A DNA stretch of 64,000 bases from Melieria omissa (Eukaryota > Arthropoda > Insecta > Diptera > Ulidiidae). Location of the stretch: the NCBI GenBank assembly GCA_963971225.1, contig OZ020268.1, positions 53,928,404 through 53,992,403 on the forward strand. Reading direction: 5' to 3'. A program made the position numbers and the translations under genes. Within the stretch, counting starts at the first letter, position 1. Every line of letters begins with the position of its first letter. Positions 1 through 11,911 of the stretch are shown in pieces. The notes below the pieces were generated by a model. It searched no databases. It saw only the letters and a list, made by a program, of their open reading frames with translations, and was not told the origin of the DNA.

Positions 1-2382
1 CTAGTCATCAATACACACACTCGCTTCTCCATCTATTCGTTCGTCTATCTGTACAATGGTTTAAAGTGTTTCTGTTGTGTTATTGTGAGAATGTTGTTTG
101 CTGTTGTTTTTTTTATTGTGCTTTATTTACGTTTTTATTGTGCTTTTTTGTGATGAGCCATGTGTCTTATCCGTTCTGTTGTTGTAATAGTCAGTCACGT
201 GTACTTTATGGTTAATGCATTATAAAAATTGTAACAATTTTACACATTTTTTAATAGGCTTTGTCATTATCTTAACATATCAGTTTGTTTAACATGTTGT
301 TTATTTTCTCCTCAATTTATTCCAGTTTGTATGATGTAAGACATTCGACTCTGCTCATTCCCTTAAATCGGAACGAGCTCGTGCGCGCTCCACTGCTTTA
401 ACACAGACCGCAGCAGCAACATACTGCACTGTTGCGTCATTTGCTCAAAAAGTGGCTGTGGCGTTGTTGATGCTGCTGTTTTGCTACTCGCTCAACGCGA
501 CAATTGCAAAGGCGGGCGAACAGCAGCAACAACAATCTAGAATTGCCTCAATTGGCAATTGAGAATTGTTTAGTGTTCATAATGCGAAATGGCTGCAGGG
601 GTTTTGGTGAATGATATAGTTCGTAGTGTACAAAAAAAGTACTTACAGGTGACTTGCGAAATGGAATTCATTGGATGAGCTGGATGACATAGGGATGGGC
701 TGGATGGCAAGTGGTCGTAGGAGGGGATGCAGCTGTGCGAAAGAGGAATGTGATTTACTATTAGTCATAGACCATTTGAATTGTTGATAATATCAACAAC
801 GAAAAACAATATGCCTGCGAAGCACAAGAACAGCTGTTGGCTAGTTGATTGTTGTGAGAACAGTTGGTTGACTGATTGATTGATGAATGGTTGGTCACAT
901 TCCGCACTCCACCTCTCAGTGCGTAGAGTGCCAGCGGACCCAATGATGCTGAATGATGTGATGACTGATATGTGTAAATGAGCGAGTGTGAGCGATTATG
1001 CAATTGTGCTCCTAAACTATAAGAAAAACCAAAAGAAACTTTGTTAATTTCACTTTCTTTGCTGTTAAAGAATTTCATTTGTAATTCACGATAACCCCCA
1101 GCTGTCCACTTCAACGCCTTTAAAATAAGCAGCTGAGCGCACACCACTGCTTCGGTGCACTTGCACTGAGGTGCGCCTACAGCAGCCGTCCGCTACCAGC
1201 CGCCGTTGTTCTCCGCTTGGCGCTGTGCTTCTTGCGCCCCACACTCCCCGTCGAGAACCGACACTTTCCACTTAGCCGGCGTTCCTATTGCTTTCGTTGT
1301 GTGCTGCGCACTGGGCACACTCCATTCAGCCCAAACGATTTTCAACAATATGTTTTTGATTTTTACTTCAACTCAATGTCATTCATTCAATATTTTTGAT
1401 TTTTCAGCGCCCACTACAACAGGCGATAAAACACTCATTTCATTTTCTTTTACAAAGTAACAGCAACGAATGCGCTGCTATTTCCAGCGGCCGCACCACT
1501 TTCATTTACCGTTAGAACAAATTGTAACTCTAACTACGCGCTGACATTCAGTAAACATTCAAGTATTTGTAAAATTCTGTTAATTCAGTAAATAACTTGA
1601 AAAAAATATGCAATTATTTACTTTGCGATGCAGCGTATTCTCAGCACTGCTCGCGCGTACAAAATTTAACAACACTAAAAAAAATTTGAAGAGAACCAAA
1701 GGCCATGAAAAGGAAAGCAAGATACACAGGCGGCAGCAGTGTTGCCAACATCACCAACTGCGGTAGGCGCAATGAAATTGTAGGAATTTCAAAGCAATGT
1801 AAAAAGGAATAAAAACTTTCTGATGTTTAGTAGATTTAAAACATTTCTAAAAAAAACTTATAATATATATATCATATATGTACATGTAATATAAGAAACC
1901 GCAACGTTTTTAGAGATTGTATTTTGTTGAGAATGGGGGAGTAATTGGTAAAATTCAGGGCAGCAACAAAATGCAACACTATAGCCGGCATCTGCGTTGC
2001 CAACTTTCCTGAATCCGTGAGTTAAACCGCTGGATCTATGCAAAAAAGAAAAGTAGAGAAATATAAGTTTCTAACTTCACGTTTTTCAGAAGTTAACTGA
2101 AAACCATAACAAATATTTTATCTGACGTCAAACCTGAAAACTGTGCCAGATCTATTTTTTTTAAGTATTTTAAATAGGTTTTTTTCCCCCTCCACAATTC
2201 AAAGATGCTCGAGAGACTGAGATATATATTTCTATTATATTCTTAGAATAATGATAATAATCTTAAAAATAAAACACTCGAAAAGTTTAAAAGATATAAT
2301 TAAAAATAAATTTATTTCAATTTTTCAAAACCCGCTCTGGAGTTTTGGAAATCAGATAAATTAAAAGTACTTTTTTCTATAG
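1..2382. other. Intergenic DNA, no supported gene
   Basis: AT-rich sequence downstream of the alkaline phosphatase gene with scattered CAG/CAA-type simple sequence. Short open frames on both strands lack splice sites, known motifs or repeat structure that would support a gene. I see no RNA gene or element terminus here. The interval ends at a TAA target duplication belonging to the neighbouring miniature transposon. Confidence 0.5.
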
Positions 2383-2385
2383 TAA

Positions 2386-2694
2386 GGGGTCGTCCATAAA
2401 TTACGTAACGCTCCTGGGGGGGGGGGGGGGGGGTCTTGCTCGATGTGACAGTTTGTGACGCCGGGGGGGAGGGGGGTCGAGCAGAATGTGACGTAACAAA
2501 TTTTAAACGTATTCATATAATCTTGATCGAAATAAAAATTTTTTTTAGTATTTTTATTATGCTTTTGAAGACTCCGTTACGTTACACCTTTGGGGGGGGG
2601 GGGGGGTTCAAGCCAATGTGACAGTTTGTGACACAGGGGGGGGTGGGGGTCAAAAAATACTAAAAATTGCGTTACGTAATTTATGGACGACCCC
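2386..2694. mobile_element. 309-bp Harbinger-type MITE with poly-G arms
   Basis: Perfect 26-bp terminal inverted repeats begin GGGGTCGTCCATAAATTACG and the element is bounded by TAA on both sides (2383-2385 and 2695-2697). A 3-bp TAA duplication is typical of PIF/Harbinger-type elements. No coding capacity is present. Internally there are runs of 18 G (2416-2433) and about 15 G (2592-2606), and the motif ATGTGACAGTTTGTGAC occurs twice in the same orientation (about 2442 and 2615), each followed by a G tract. It is probably a non-autonomous element; the superfamily call rests on TSD length and sequence only. Confidence 0.85.
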
Positions 2695-3316
2695 TAAGGC
2701 TGCCTGGTTAGGTTACTAGGCTACGTTAAATTCGATAAGATTAGCTGAGGTTGTTTTGGGTTATGTGAGATTAGGTTTGGTTAGCTTAGAGTGGCCGTTG
2801 CATTGAATTTACATAGGTCATTGTTGTTAATTGATTACAGATTTCCTAATGGACCGATCCAAGTCCAACTAACTGCAAAATGCAATTGGAATACAAATTT
2901 TTTAAATTCTTTGTGTACTACACTAAGCCCAACTTTCTGTCTGCATTCATTTTTTAATGAGTGAATTGTTCTGGAGCGAGGGTTATCACAGACGGAATAA
3001 TGCAGCAATTTTAGCCCAGCAATAAAAATTCAACACCAATCAGTTTCCGTTTTATTGTAGGCATAACTATTTATTAATTAATGAATTAATTTCCGCTAAT
3101 TAACTTAAAACATTTTCACATTTACGTATGTAATATCACAATAAATAAATACAGTATTTAAGTCGATTCGCTTAAATTGTGTAAGTGCGTATGTGTGTGT
3201 GTGCGTGGGCGCATTATAATACGAGTAAAATAAAAATTGAATTATCAAATACATAAAATTATGCTTAAAACTACGCGCTACGCTGTCTTTATCACTTAGG
3301 CTAGTTTCAGTTTGTA

Positions 3317-5406
3317 CTATAACGGCATCAGTTCGGCCAAAGACTCGGCAATGGTGCTGTCGCGAAAGCGGCCAATGCGCAACGCATACGAGATCACATG
3401 CGCCACGTAACTCTGCTCGTGTACGCCGTGAAAGAGATACGCCATGGCGCCTGCAAAAATACCAATTCAAAAATCTCAACCAAATTAACAGAATTTTAAA
3501 ATCTAACTCTGTGCCATACCGTTAGCGTGAATGGTGACATCGGAGCCGCCGTGCAGATTTTCGTCTGTATTAATGGCCGCCTGCTGCGTGTAATCCCAGG
3601 CGGTTGTGTCCACCTGTGAGGGATCCACACGTTTGCCGTCGGCATCCGGTTGAAAGCCTTTGTAGCTGGTGCCGTAGGTGAGTGTGGTGTAGGGTGTGCC
3701 CTCGGTTTTCGAGTTCGAGGCAATGCCAAGAATGTTGGCGCCCCGTTCCGGATGGCCGTTGATGGTAAGGCTGTGCGCGTGATCGGCCGTCACAATAATG
3801 AGCGTCTCGTCTAATTGTTGCCTGTAATGGCTCGCACACATTAGTTTATGGGACGCTGCTGGCTGGTGCCAATTACTCACCGCATCTCTTTGACTGCAGC
3901 CTCGACTGCTTCATTGAGCGCGAGCACTTCGGAAAGCGCTTTGCGCGCGGCGCCTCGATGATGCGCCTGATCGATCAAGCCACCCTCCACCACAAGCAGA
4001 AAACCTTTGTCCTTGCTCTTGAGCACTTCGAGCGCTTTCAGCGTCATGTCCTTCAGCGACGGCATGCCCGCATCGCTTTGATTGCGTTCGTAATCGTATT
4101 TCAAATGACCGTTGGCGAAAATACCTGCAAGCCACAAGTTCGTTAACAACTGAGTGTAAACTTCGAAGAGCACACTCACCCAGCACATAGTCCACTGCGG
4201 CACCATTCAACTGCTTCAATTCACCGTTATTTTGCACAACCGCATAACTCTCGCCCGCGCCCTGCTTTTGCTTTTGCCAATCCTTGATCAGGTTGCGTCC
4301 ATCTTGCGAATTGCACGACCACGTATCAATGGGATCCGCCAGCGTGTCCTCCACACCGGCAACCAGCGTCTGACGCCCACCGCCCATAATAACCTACAGA
4401 AAGGTTTAGTAACATTTTGTTTAAAATTTTGTTGAATTGAATGGCTACTTGGCCTCGCATTGACGCACGCACATTGATCTTTTGGCCAGTCTCATGTTCA
4501 ACCAATTGCCGTCCGATATCCTTACAGCCCGCTTGCAGCGCATCTTTCGGCATTTTGGCCTCACATTCCCAGCGGCGATCGGCCACGTGCGCGTACAGCG
4601 CAGCGGGCGTGGCGTGCGTAACGCGCGTGTTGGTCACAAAGCCCGTATTCATGCCATCCAACTGTGCCCACTTCACAATGGTCTGGACGTGATGCTCGGC
4701 ATCCAACGAGGCGCTGCAATTCTTCAACGGCACACTCGAGTCAACGCCGCCAGTCTCGTAATTAGCTTTGACGCCGCCAAACAATGCGGTGGCCGTCGAA
4801 AAAGAGTCTGGCACCTGCTTGTCGGCGCAATAGGTCTGCAAATGAACAAAAGTGTCTTTAAACTCTACAAAAATGCTACCTACGTCCTCGTCCACTCAAA
4901 ACTAACTAATTTCACTGAACGCCACATTTCCTTACCTTCAGCATACCCATGTGTGGAAAACGTTCCCAGCTGAGAAGGCCCTCCTCTTTGAAGCCATAAA
5001 TACGCGACGCCGTCACCGTGTTCGGGCCCATGCCATCTCCCACGAAGAGTATCACATTCCTGGCACGACGTCGATTCACTTCACGGCTCAGTGCTACTTT
5101 GAGCTCCTCGATGCCTTTGTCGTACCACAACTGCTGCTCCAGCGGCAAATTAACATCCCAAAATGGCACATCCTCCGTGTCGGAGACATCACTGCCCAGC
5201 TCGTAGTGCACCAGAAAGCCAATGCACATGGCCGTAAAGAGAACGCTCGAGAATGTAACGGCAACAATGAATATTTTCGACTTGAATACGTTCGGCTTGG
5301 GCGGATTGGGCTCCTCAATGGAATTCGTAAAGCCATGACTCGAGTCCAAACTGTCCATTTGCACTTCGATGCCGTCGTGTGAGTTGGAATTTTTTGTGGC
5401 ATCCAT
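3317..5406 (-). CDS. Membrane-bound alkaline phosphatase, 6 exons
   Basis: A zinc/magnesium phosphomonoesterase of the alkaline phosphatase family, predicted to act at the cell surface. Exons on the minus strand are 5406-4936, 4835-4473, 4393-4180, 4124-3881, 3821-3508 and 3450-3317. All junctions use GT...AG and the phases join to 579 codons plus TAG. Residues about 45-68 form one hydrophobic segment near the N-terminus, suggesting a type II anchor. Metal-site motif FVGDGMGP lies at 122-129 (Asp124). The nucleophile serine is in VPDSFSTATA (Ser168). Later come VIMGGGRQT, VEGGLIDQAHH, TADHAHS and HGGSDV/LFHGVHEQ, all in family order. The second donor (GTGCGT) was chosen because it restores the family motif INVIMGGG; a further donor about 21 bp downstream would insert seven residues. 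The C-terminus ends soon after the HGVHEQ block with no obvious GPI-signal tail. Dipteran genomes carry several paralogues, so no specific symbol is given. Confidence 0.95.
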
Positions 5407-5489
5407 ATTGACGTTGGTGTCGGTACTGCGTCGACTAGTCTAATTGGACTATAAGAGCGGCAACTGAAAGATAACCAAATGAAATTCAA

Positions 5490-7185
5490 ATTGTCAATAA
5501 TTGTAAAATATTATCTTTAGAGATTGTTTGCAGATTGTGGAAAATGGTTAACAGAGTGCGACGGCTTTATATGAGTTGCATGTTTGTACATATGTATCTA
5601 TGTGTAGGTGTTTCCTAGTAGGGATTGAATTTGGGCGCTGAGATTGTAAATTTTTTATTTTTAGTACTTTTGCCTTTGAGTGAATAACGTTGCCGATTTA
5701 TTTGCATGCGTTAATAAAAATTATAACAGAGAAAATGTTTTGAAGCGACTAATCTTAATTACTGCAAGATAAAAGAAGAATATTTTCTCTTGAACACTTT
5801 TGGGCCTGAAGCTCAACTTATAAAAAGATTTTTTTGGATTCTTGGTAGAGTGACATGAGTAAAGTTTAAGTCATAAACTAGATCATTTTAGAAAAATAAA
5901 CTTCGAGAATATGAAAGCAACATTTTCTTAAAATACTTTGGATATCAGTCCCAATCCCTCGCAAATGTATATCGATTAATGATGTTACACCTGTATTTCT
6001 CTTTTTACATGATTTTTTTTTTACACGAATTTGATTTAACACGAATTGAAAAGAAAATACAAATTTCTTTTCATACACAAATTGTTTTGTTGTAACACGA
6101 TTTTTAATATTTGTGTATGTCTATATTATTTTTATTCATTTATTTTTATTATTTTATTGTTATTTATTTTTTATATTATTGAATTTCAGATATTATTTCC
6201 TTTATTATTATTATTATTTTAATTATTATTTCTAAAGTATAATTTGTTTTTAATAATATATGTAATGAAGTAAAATGTGTAAGCACGAAATAAATTAAGG
6301 GGGGCACTCCATGAAATGGTTTCAAAAAATTGATTTTTTGTTTTTGCTTTAACCGAAAGATATATTATCCGAGAACATTATTGCTAAATTTCAAAGTCGA
6401 ACTCTGAAAACTTTCGGAGACACAGTTCTTTTCATCGACGCGCGCTCAGCCACACCAGGTGTTCCGAATAACTTTGGAACGCGTTTCCTCATAAACACGT
6501 TTTTGTAGTCCGTCCACATGATAAAAAAAAACTACTGAACCGATCTACACGAATATATAGTCGTGTTGTAGGATATTGAACAGAGAAGTGCATGAACCTC
6601 TGAAATGTATTAAAATTTTCTATTTTTTTACTGTTTTTTTTAATAAAGAAATGTAAGAAAAAACGAACTGTTTTGTAGTTTATATGGCTTTGTTGCTAAA
6701 TTTTGAAAATGTTTATAGTTTTTGAGGTTCGCGCACTTGCGACAAGCCTGCTGATTAATTTGATATATAATTTGTATGTTTCAGACTTTAACTTCGGACG
6801 GCATCGTGTGGACGGGAAGACGTCTTTTTTTAAACTAAGCCTCGGAAGATGTTAATATGTTTGCCATTTTTAATTTTTTTATGCACAACTTTTTTTTTAA
6901 CTTTTAAATAACACCTACAGATGTTCCAAACGGATTGTTCCTGTCTCTTTCTTTTTTTGTATAGTAAAATAAAGAAAATTGGTCATTTTTTTAACGTTTC
7001 ATGGAATTTTTTAATATTGTTTACACCTAGTTATATTTTTACACGAATTTTTCGGGAACGGATCTATCGAATTCGAGAATATCGAGAATTAGGTGTATTC
7101 TATTTGATATTCAAACGCTTTTGAGTGTTCAGAATCAGAACTTTTGAGAATTGTGTAAAACGATTTTGTTTGAAAACTGCGTACT
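5490..7185. other. Upstream intergenic DNA, AT-rich
   Basis: This holds the presumed 5' flank of the alkaline phosphatase gene and very AT-rich sequence (about 6000-6280). A block starting near 6299 (GGGGGGCACTCCATGAAATG) has the look of a decayed repeat, but I could not find a matching opposite terminus. No gene is supported. Confidence 0.4.
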
Positions 7186-7462
7186 TAGGTTAGGTTAGGT
7201 AAGCTGGCTGGACAAGTAGGTCACCTATAGATCCTATTAGGTCCCTAGCGATATCAGTTTGAGCTCCTTAGTGTTGCGTATCGACGTAAAATTGATCGGT
7301 GAGGAGCGTGTGCTCCTAGCTAAGTTCAGCAGCGACTTGATGTCATGCTTGGGGTCCTCCTCTAGCCCAGTCATAGTCTTGAGATAGCAGGCAGGAGCAG
7401 AGAATGGGGTCCAAAGTTTCCTTGACACCAATTACTCTGCATTTCCTGCAATTATCCGGCTC
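7186..7462 (-). mobile_element. 5'-truncated LINE fragment with CTAAC-type tail
   Basis: A retroposed fragment on the minus strand. Its 3' end is a short run of CCTAA repeats, seen on the plus strand as AGGTTAGGTTAGG. The sequence AAACTGCGTACTTA occurs immediately on both sides (ending about 7186 and 7476), a target-site duplication of about 14 bp. The minus-strand reading has a degraded Cys-rich block (CRKCRVIGVKETL...LCSC), comparable to the C-terminal zinc-knuckle region of jockey/I-type LINEs. The 3' portion (GCTAGGGACC...CCAGCTTACCTAACCTAA) is shared with the fragment at 15108-15181. Confidence 0.75.
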
Positions 7463-7477
7463 AGTGATGAAACTGCG

Positions 7478-8451
7478 TACTTACTAATTTCAAATTTGAT
7501 TCTGACCAATATTAACTTTTCTGGTTTAAAAAGGAGCAGATAAAGCTTTAGAAAAGAAATATCATATCTTTCAACCGACTATCAGACCAACCTGTAAAAA
7601 AAACCCAACAGTATGGTGAAATCCAATCAACTAATCAGATCGACTATAAGTATTCGAATAATTATTTGTTTAATCTCTTTATCCTAGTAATCTAATATTG
7701 ACAACCAAAACTTGCATTTCAACAAAAATGGTTGAAACAAAACGTTATTTCAAACATGGGAACATTGGTAAATCTCTGAGTGTGAAAAATTGCCCATGAG
7801 CAGACCACAACTTGCTGTTCGAAATCGGCATAAAACTGTAGTATTTTTCCATATACTATAGAGTTAAGGAAAACTAGTCATTCTCAACGGATGTCTTACA
7901 TGTTATATATATTTATTTCGAAATAAGTTAAACTTCCGGCTTATATTAGGGCCATTGTGTCAGTTATGTATATCTGTAAGCATATAAGTAAGTAAGTATA
8001 TAAGTATAAAACAAAAGTGCAACACTTTTCTAATATATGATCAACACGACTGATTAAACTTTCTCTTGTTGTTATCATTTTTGATACGTTCGATTCGTTT
8101 TATTCGATTGACACTGCTGCACCATCACGAGTTGTTATTGATCAAAAAGATATACACGTATATATTATGCATGAAATTTGCATGCACCAGATTGCCAAAG
8201 ACGACTCGATACAATAACCAGGAAACAAACATAATCGACATAATCGACTAATTTAAAGTTCTCAAGGCTATACAATTGAGATTCATAAACGATCAGCAGA
8301 AAGCAGTACTTAAGCTTAAAATTCTAATCGGTGAATGTGCTCATTGAATGGCTAATCAAATCAACAAAAGTTATCAAGTGTTAAAAATCACTTTAACACT
8401 GATTTCACGACAACGATAACGCGGATTCAAAATTCATTTATGCCGAAAATA
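7478..8451. other. Intergenic DNA, nothing recognised
   Basis: AT-rich DNA between the LINE fragment and the Harbinger element, with a short ATAAGTAAGTATATAAG simple-sequence patch near 7981. I see no gene, RNA or element terminus. Confidence 0.4.
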
Positions 8452-8777
8452 TTAAGCTGCGTGTACACTGTAGAGAAATTTCGATAGAGCTCTATCTACT
8501 CTCGAACTCTCGTCTATCAAATGTGTTTACACTATAGAGGATCTCTACTAGAGATTTGACTCTACGTAGAGTTTGATAAACTCTATACAACGATGAACTC
8601 TATTCGACGTATACACTATGACAATTTTTTCTCTCGGCTAGAGCTGTAGAGCAAATTTTTATTCTTGCGAACGAAATTCGGAAAAATGAGTGCGCGCCAG
8701 AAGCAAGCAACCGCTGCAGTTGTAGTTTATTTGAAGAAGAATTAAAAAAAAAGAGTCGAGAATGTTGGGGGCAAAAT

Positions 8778-9930
8778 TGGATCGCGAAACGGCAAAGTGC
8801 GGGTGTTTATCGGGAACTACGTGGTGAATTAAAAAATAGTGATGCAGCGGCGTATGCCAATTTTTTGCGAATGTCATCCACAAATTTTGAAGCATTGCTA
8901 CAAATTGTGGCCCCGGTAATCACAAAAAAAGACACACATTTGCGCAAAGCGATTCCTGCAGGAGAAAGGTTGGCAGTGACCTTGCGATTTCTTGCTACAG
9001 GTATGGTACATACATAGTATATGTTTTTGAAAGATTTTTATATTTAATGCGTTGTGCACATTTTGCAGGGGACAGTTACCATTCGCTTTTGTACCTCTTC
9101 CGCATACCCGTTTGAACAATCGCTAAAATAATTCCAGAAGTGTGTGACGCTATGTACCATGGATTGAAGAACAAATATTTGAAGGTAAATGCGTAAGACT
9201 AAAGTTAAGGACAGGTTAGAAATTCCATATTTTTGCAAAAGAAGTAATTACAAATGGAAGATATTAACTTTGAAGCTGCATTACACCTTTTCGAATTGTA
9301 AATCATAAAATTGCATGTGCTACGGTTTTGTTGTCAATCTACTGCATATAGATATAATGTATTTAAAACCATATTTGAAAGTGTAGTTAGTACATATATT
9401 AACAATTTCAACGATTAATCAATTAAATTTTGAAATGCTTGCTCAATTAAAGAAGGTGCCGACGGTATTTGTAAAACAATTATATCGTCAGGCCCTTCTT
9501 CTAGTTCCACAATTGTTCTTTGTACTATTAGCTTTAAGCGCTTTCGCTTTCGGTCGTTAATGTGGCGCATTTGGTCAGCCACATAATCACCAAATATTTG
9601 GTGTGAGTCAGCGGGAGTGTTCAATATCTTCAATGCGTTATTTAAAGTTGATCATTTTCCATGTTGGTCTTAGATTTTTTTCTATATGATCCTTTTGGCA
9701 TATCTAGGCTTTCCGTAGTGGAATTATCTCCGCTTACATCCACCCATTTTCTCCCTCGATTTCCTACAAATACTAAAAATTCCCTTTTACTTAGGTGCCG
9801 AACACTGACGATGAATGGATGCTGCATGCCATTGCATTCAACAAAAACTGGAACTTCCCGAATTGTTTAGGCGCTCTAGACGGAAAACATGTTACCATGT
9901 TTGCACCTCCGAATAGTAGAAGCATGTTTT
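8778..9930 (+). pseudogene. HARBI1-like transposase remnant
   Basis: Three exon-like pieces read as a Harbinger transposase. Piece 1 (8778-9000) contains FLRMSSTNFEALLQIVAPVI and ITKKDTHLRKAIPAGERLAV. Piece 2 (9069-9186, after a GTATGG...TTGCAG intron) reads GDSYHSLLYLFRIPV, a stop, then TIAKIIPEVCDAMYHGLKNK. Piece 3 (from 9795, after a TTAG acceptor) contains DDEWMLHAIAFNKNWNFPNC and GALDGKHVTMFAPPNS, ending at a stop. GALDGKHV carries the first catalytic aspartate. The C-terminal half with the remaining catalytic residues is missing, so the copy is dead. Boundaries of introns are inferred from splice consensus. Confidence 0.85.
9415..9827 (-). pseudogene. MADF/BESS-type accessory protein remnant of Harbinger
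   Basis: The minus strand encodes a BESS-like C-terminus: HQIFGDYVADQMRHINDRKR followed by KRLKLIVQRTIVELEEG (9633-9415). Upstream, 9827-9642 encodes GRKWVDVSGDNSTTESLDMP and lysine-rich linker sequence. The two pieces join as ...NDQL|LNNALKILNTP if a single base is restored near 9643, so a one-base frameshift separates them. Insect Harbinger elements commonly carry a second protein of this MADF/Myb-like type that binds the transposon ends. Here it lies antisense inside what reads as an intron of the transposase remnant. Confidence 0.6.
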
Positions 9931-10325
9931 AGAACTACACTCTTTGTTTATATGAATTAGTTTTGTTACATATATGCATTTAAATAAATAAAATAAATTA
10001 CATAAATTACAAATACAAGAGCAAATATTTACTTACTAAATTTTAAATCGTGTTACAGGACTGCCCAGCTTTTGATATGCATTCATATAAACAAAAAAAC
10101 CTGCATGCGAGAGTTCTAAACTCTATTGAACTTGTTCAATAGAGCTAGAGTTCTCGTAGAGCCAATGAAAAACGTGTGTATACTACGAAAAACTCTCGAC
10201 TAAAAAATCTCGGGTAGAGACTGTGACGAGCTCTCGTGGAGAGCTCTACTGAGTGTCTAGACTTCTCTAGGCGAGATTTTTCTCTAGCTCTCGGTATTTT
10301 TCTCTACAGTGTATACGTAGCTTTA

Positions 10326-11135
10326 GAACCTGAAACGTTGTGCTCGTATTTATTGTGATCTGGATCAAATTTACTATTTGCTATTAAATTTTTAATTGCA
10401 CGATTGCTAATCATAACATAAGCAACTGTAAACTCACCACCTGGCGCTCCCCGTCACCACACAAATAGCACCACCCCATCTAAATTGGGCTATATTTCTG
10501 TCACTTCCCACTTGAGAATATCGAATGGCGACTATTAACGATGTTAGCAGCTGTTGAATAGCAACAAAGATGTCTGCCAGCACTAAACATGGCCACAAAT
10601 TTTTCAGCAAAAATGCCAATGACACCTGGCAGCACGCGTAAACTTTTATTGCAGTTGGCCATTGAAGTTTTGTATTAAAATTACAGATTACAAATTTACA
10701 GTTGTATAACCAATGATAAGATTACTGCTGTTGGTTTTTATTTGACGACTATTAGAAAAAAATACATAACAGTTTTGCTTTACATTTGGCGATAAATAGA
10801 ATGAAAAGTAGGTAAAAGAAATAAAAGAAAAAAATCTAAATTAAATTTCTTATAACTTTCTAAAAATTGCACTAATAAACACGTATGGCATCACAGAGGG
10901 GCCACTTTTGAGGCCTAAGTGTGTCTTGCGTCAAAGTCCCGTGCATCTAACCTAAGATAACATAATTATATGTAACCTAACCTATATTTGACCGAAAAAA
11001 TAAAAGTCACAAAATAACTGTTATTTTTTACCAATAAAATAAAAGTCAAAAGTAACAGTTATTTTTGCCTGATATGATAAAAGGCACAAAATAACTTTTA
11101 TTTTTGTCGGTAAAAATAAAAGTAAAAGATAACAG
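10326..11135. other. Intergenic DNA with AT-rich degenerate repeats
   Basis: No gene is supported. From about 10990 to 11135 there is a degenerate repeat of about 50 bp built on AATAAAAGTCACAAAATAAC and its partial inverse TAACTGTTATTTTT. It abuts the left end of the TTAA element. It may be the remains of another miniature element. Confidence 0.4.
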
Positions 11136-11139
11136 TTAA

Positions 11140-11907
11140 CCCTCAATCACCCACCCCTATTAAAATCACGTATCTACCCACCCTGAGTCCCCGGGACTCA
11201 AAATTTTTGTTTACGAAATAACGCAAAATCTATTAAATTTGTATGGTTTTTTATATTTTTGTAGGACACATTAAGATCTCTTGTTACTGATATCATTCCA
11301 TTTTTTTGCATAACTCAAATAAAAATTCACCTTTTAATTGACAGAAAAAAACATACTCTAAAAAACATACACTAAGCATTTTATAAAAATAAAAGATATA
11401 AATAAATTAACAAAAACAATTCTTTTTACATAAATAACCTAAAAATTAAATAACTGTTCAGAAAAAAAACTTAAACTAATACTTCATTATATAAAATAAG
11501 AAAACGTACATCAGGTTGAATTTCATATGTTGTGCACATACCTCACATACTTTTCCAGCACAACTAAGGCAAATTGTTAGTAGCAAAACTTCTCAAAGGG
11601 TTAACACTCTCAATTATTAAACTTTTTACGGCCATTTTTGGCATCCTAAATTTAAATTAACACGATTTTAAAAACATTACAAGTACAATTTTTGTAACAC
11701 AAAACACCACCCTGAGTCCCTGGGACTCACTCTGTGCCAAAACTCAGCCTTGTAATTGTAGTGCGCTAACTTCCGGTCGTCTTCGAGTTCAGAGCGACCC
11801 TTTAGGAAGGTATACGAAAGCTGGGCGCCGAAACATAAAAACACAACGTGTACCAACTTATTAAAGTTCGTAGTGAGTCCCCTGGACTCAGGGTGGGCGA
11901 TTGAGGG
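11140..11907. mobile_element. piggyBac-like MITE, TTAA-flanked, 768 bp
   Basis: Bounded by TTAA at 11136-11139 and 11908-11911. Ends are CCCTCAATCACCCACCC (left) and CCCTCAATCGCCCACCC (right, reverse complement). CCC-initial inverted repeats with TTAA targets are the piggyBac hallmark. The motif CCCTGAGTCCCCGGGACTCA or close variants occurs three times (about 11181, 11710, 11876), each near-palindromic. No transposase frame is present. Confidence 0.85.
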
Positions 11908-11911
11908 TTAA

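Larger units (their letters stand above)
8455..10322 (+). mobile_element. PIF/Harbinger DNA transposon, decayed, 1.87 kb
   Basis: Terminal inverted repeats AGCTGCGTGTACACTGTAGA (left) and AGCTACGTATACACTGTAGA (right, reverse complement) match at 22 of 24 positions over the first 24 bp. The element is bounded by TTA at 8452-8454 and 10323-10325, the expected 3-bp Harbinger TSD. Both subterminal regions are crowded with CTCTA/TAGAG motifs. Inside are a degraded plus-strand HARBI1-like transposase (8778-9930) and a minus-strand MADF/BESS-type remnant (9415-9827). Carrying both a transposase and a DNA-binding MADF/Myb-like protein is the known gene content of this superfamily. Confidence 0.9.

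Noticed and set aside
4482..5382. Plus-strand frames of 140-160 codons across the alkaline phosphatase
   Set aside because: They overlap phosphatase exons antisense and cross its introns without splice logic.
6299..7130. Possible decayed transposon starting GGGGGGCACTCCATGAAATG
   Set aside because: No matching opposite end or TSD found.
7187..7202. TTAGG-like runs as telomeric repeats
   Set aside because: Too short, each at the 3' end of a TSD-bounded LINE fragment; better explained as LINE tails. Flies also lack canonical TTAGG telomeres.
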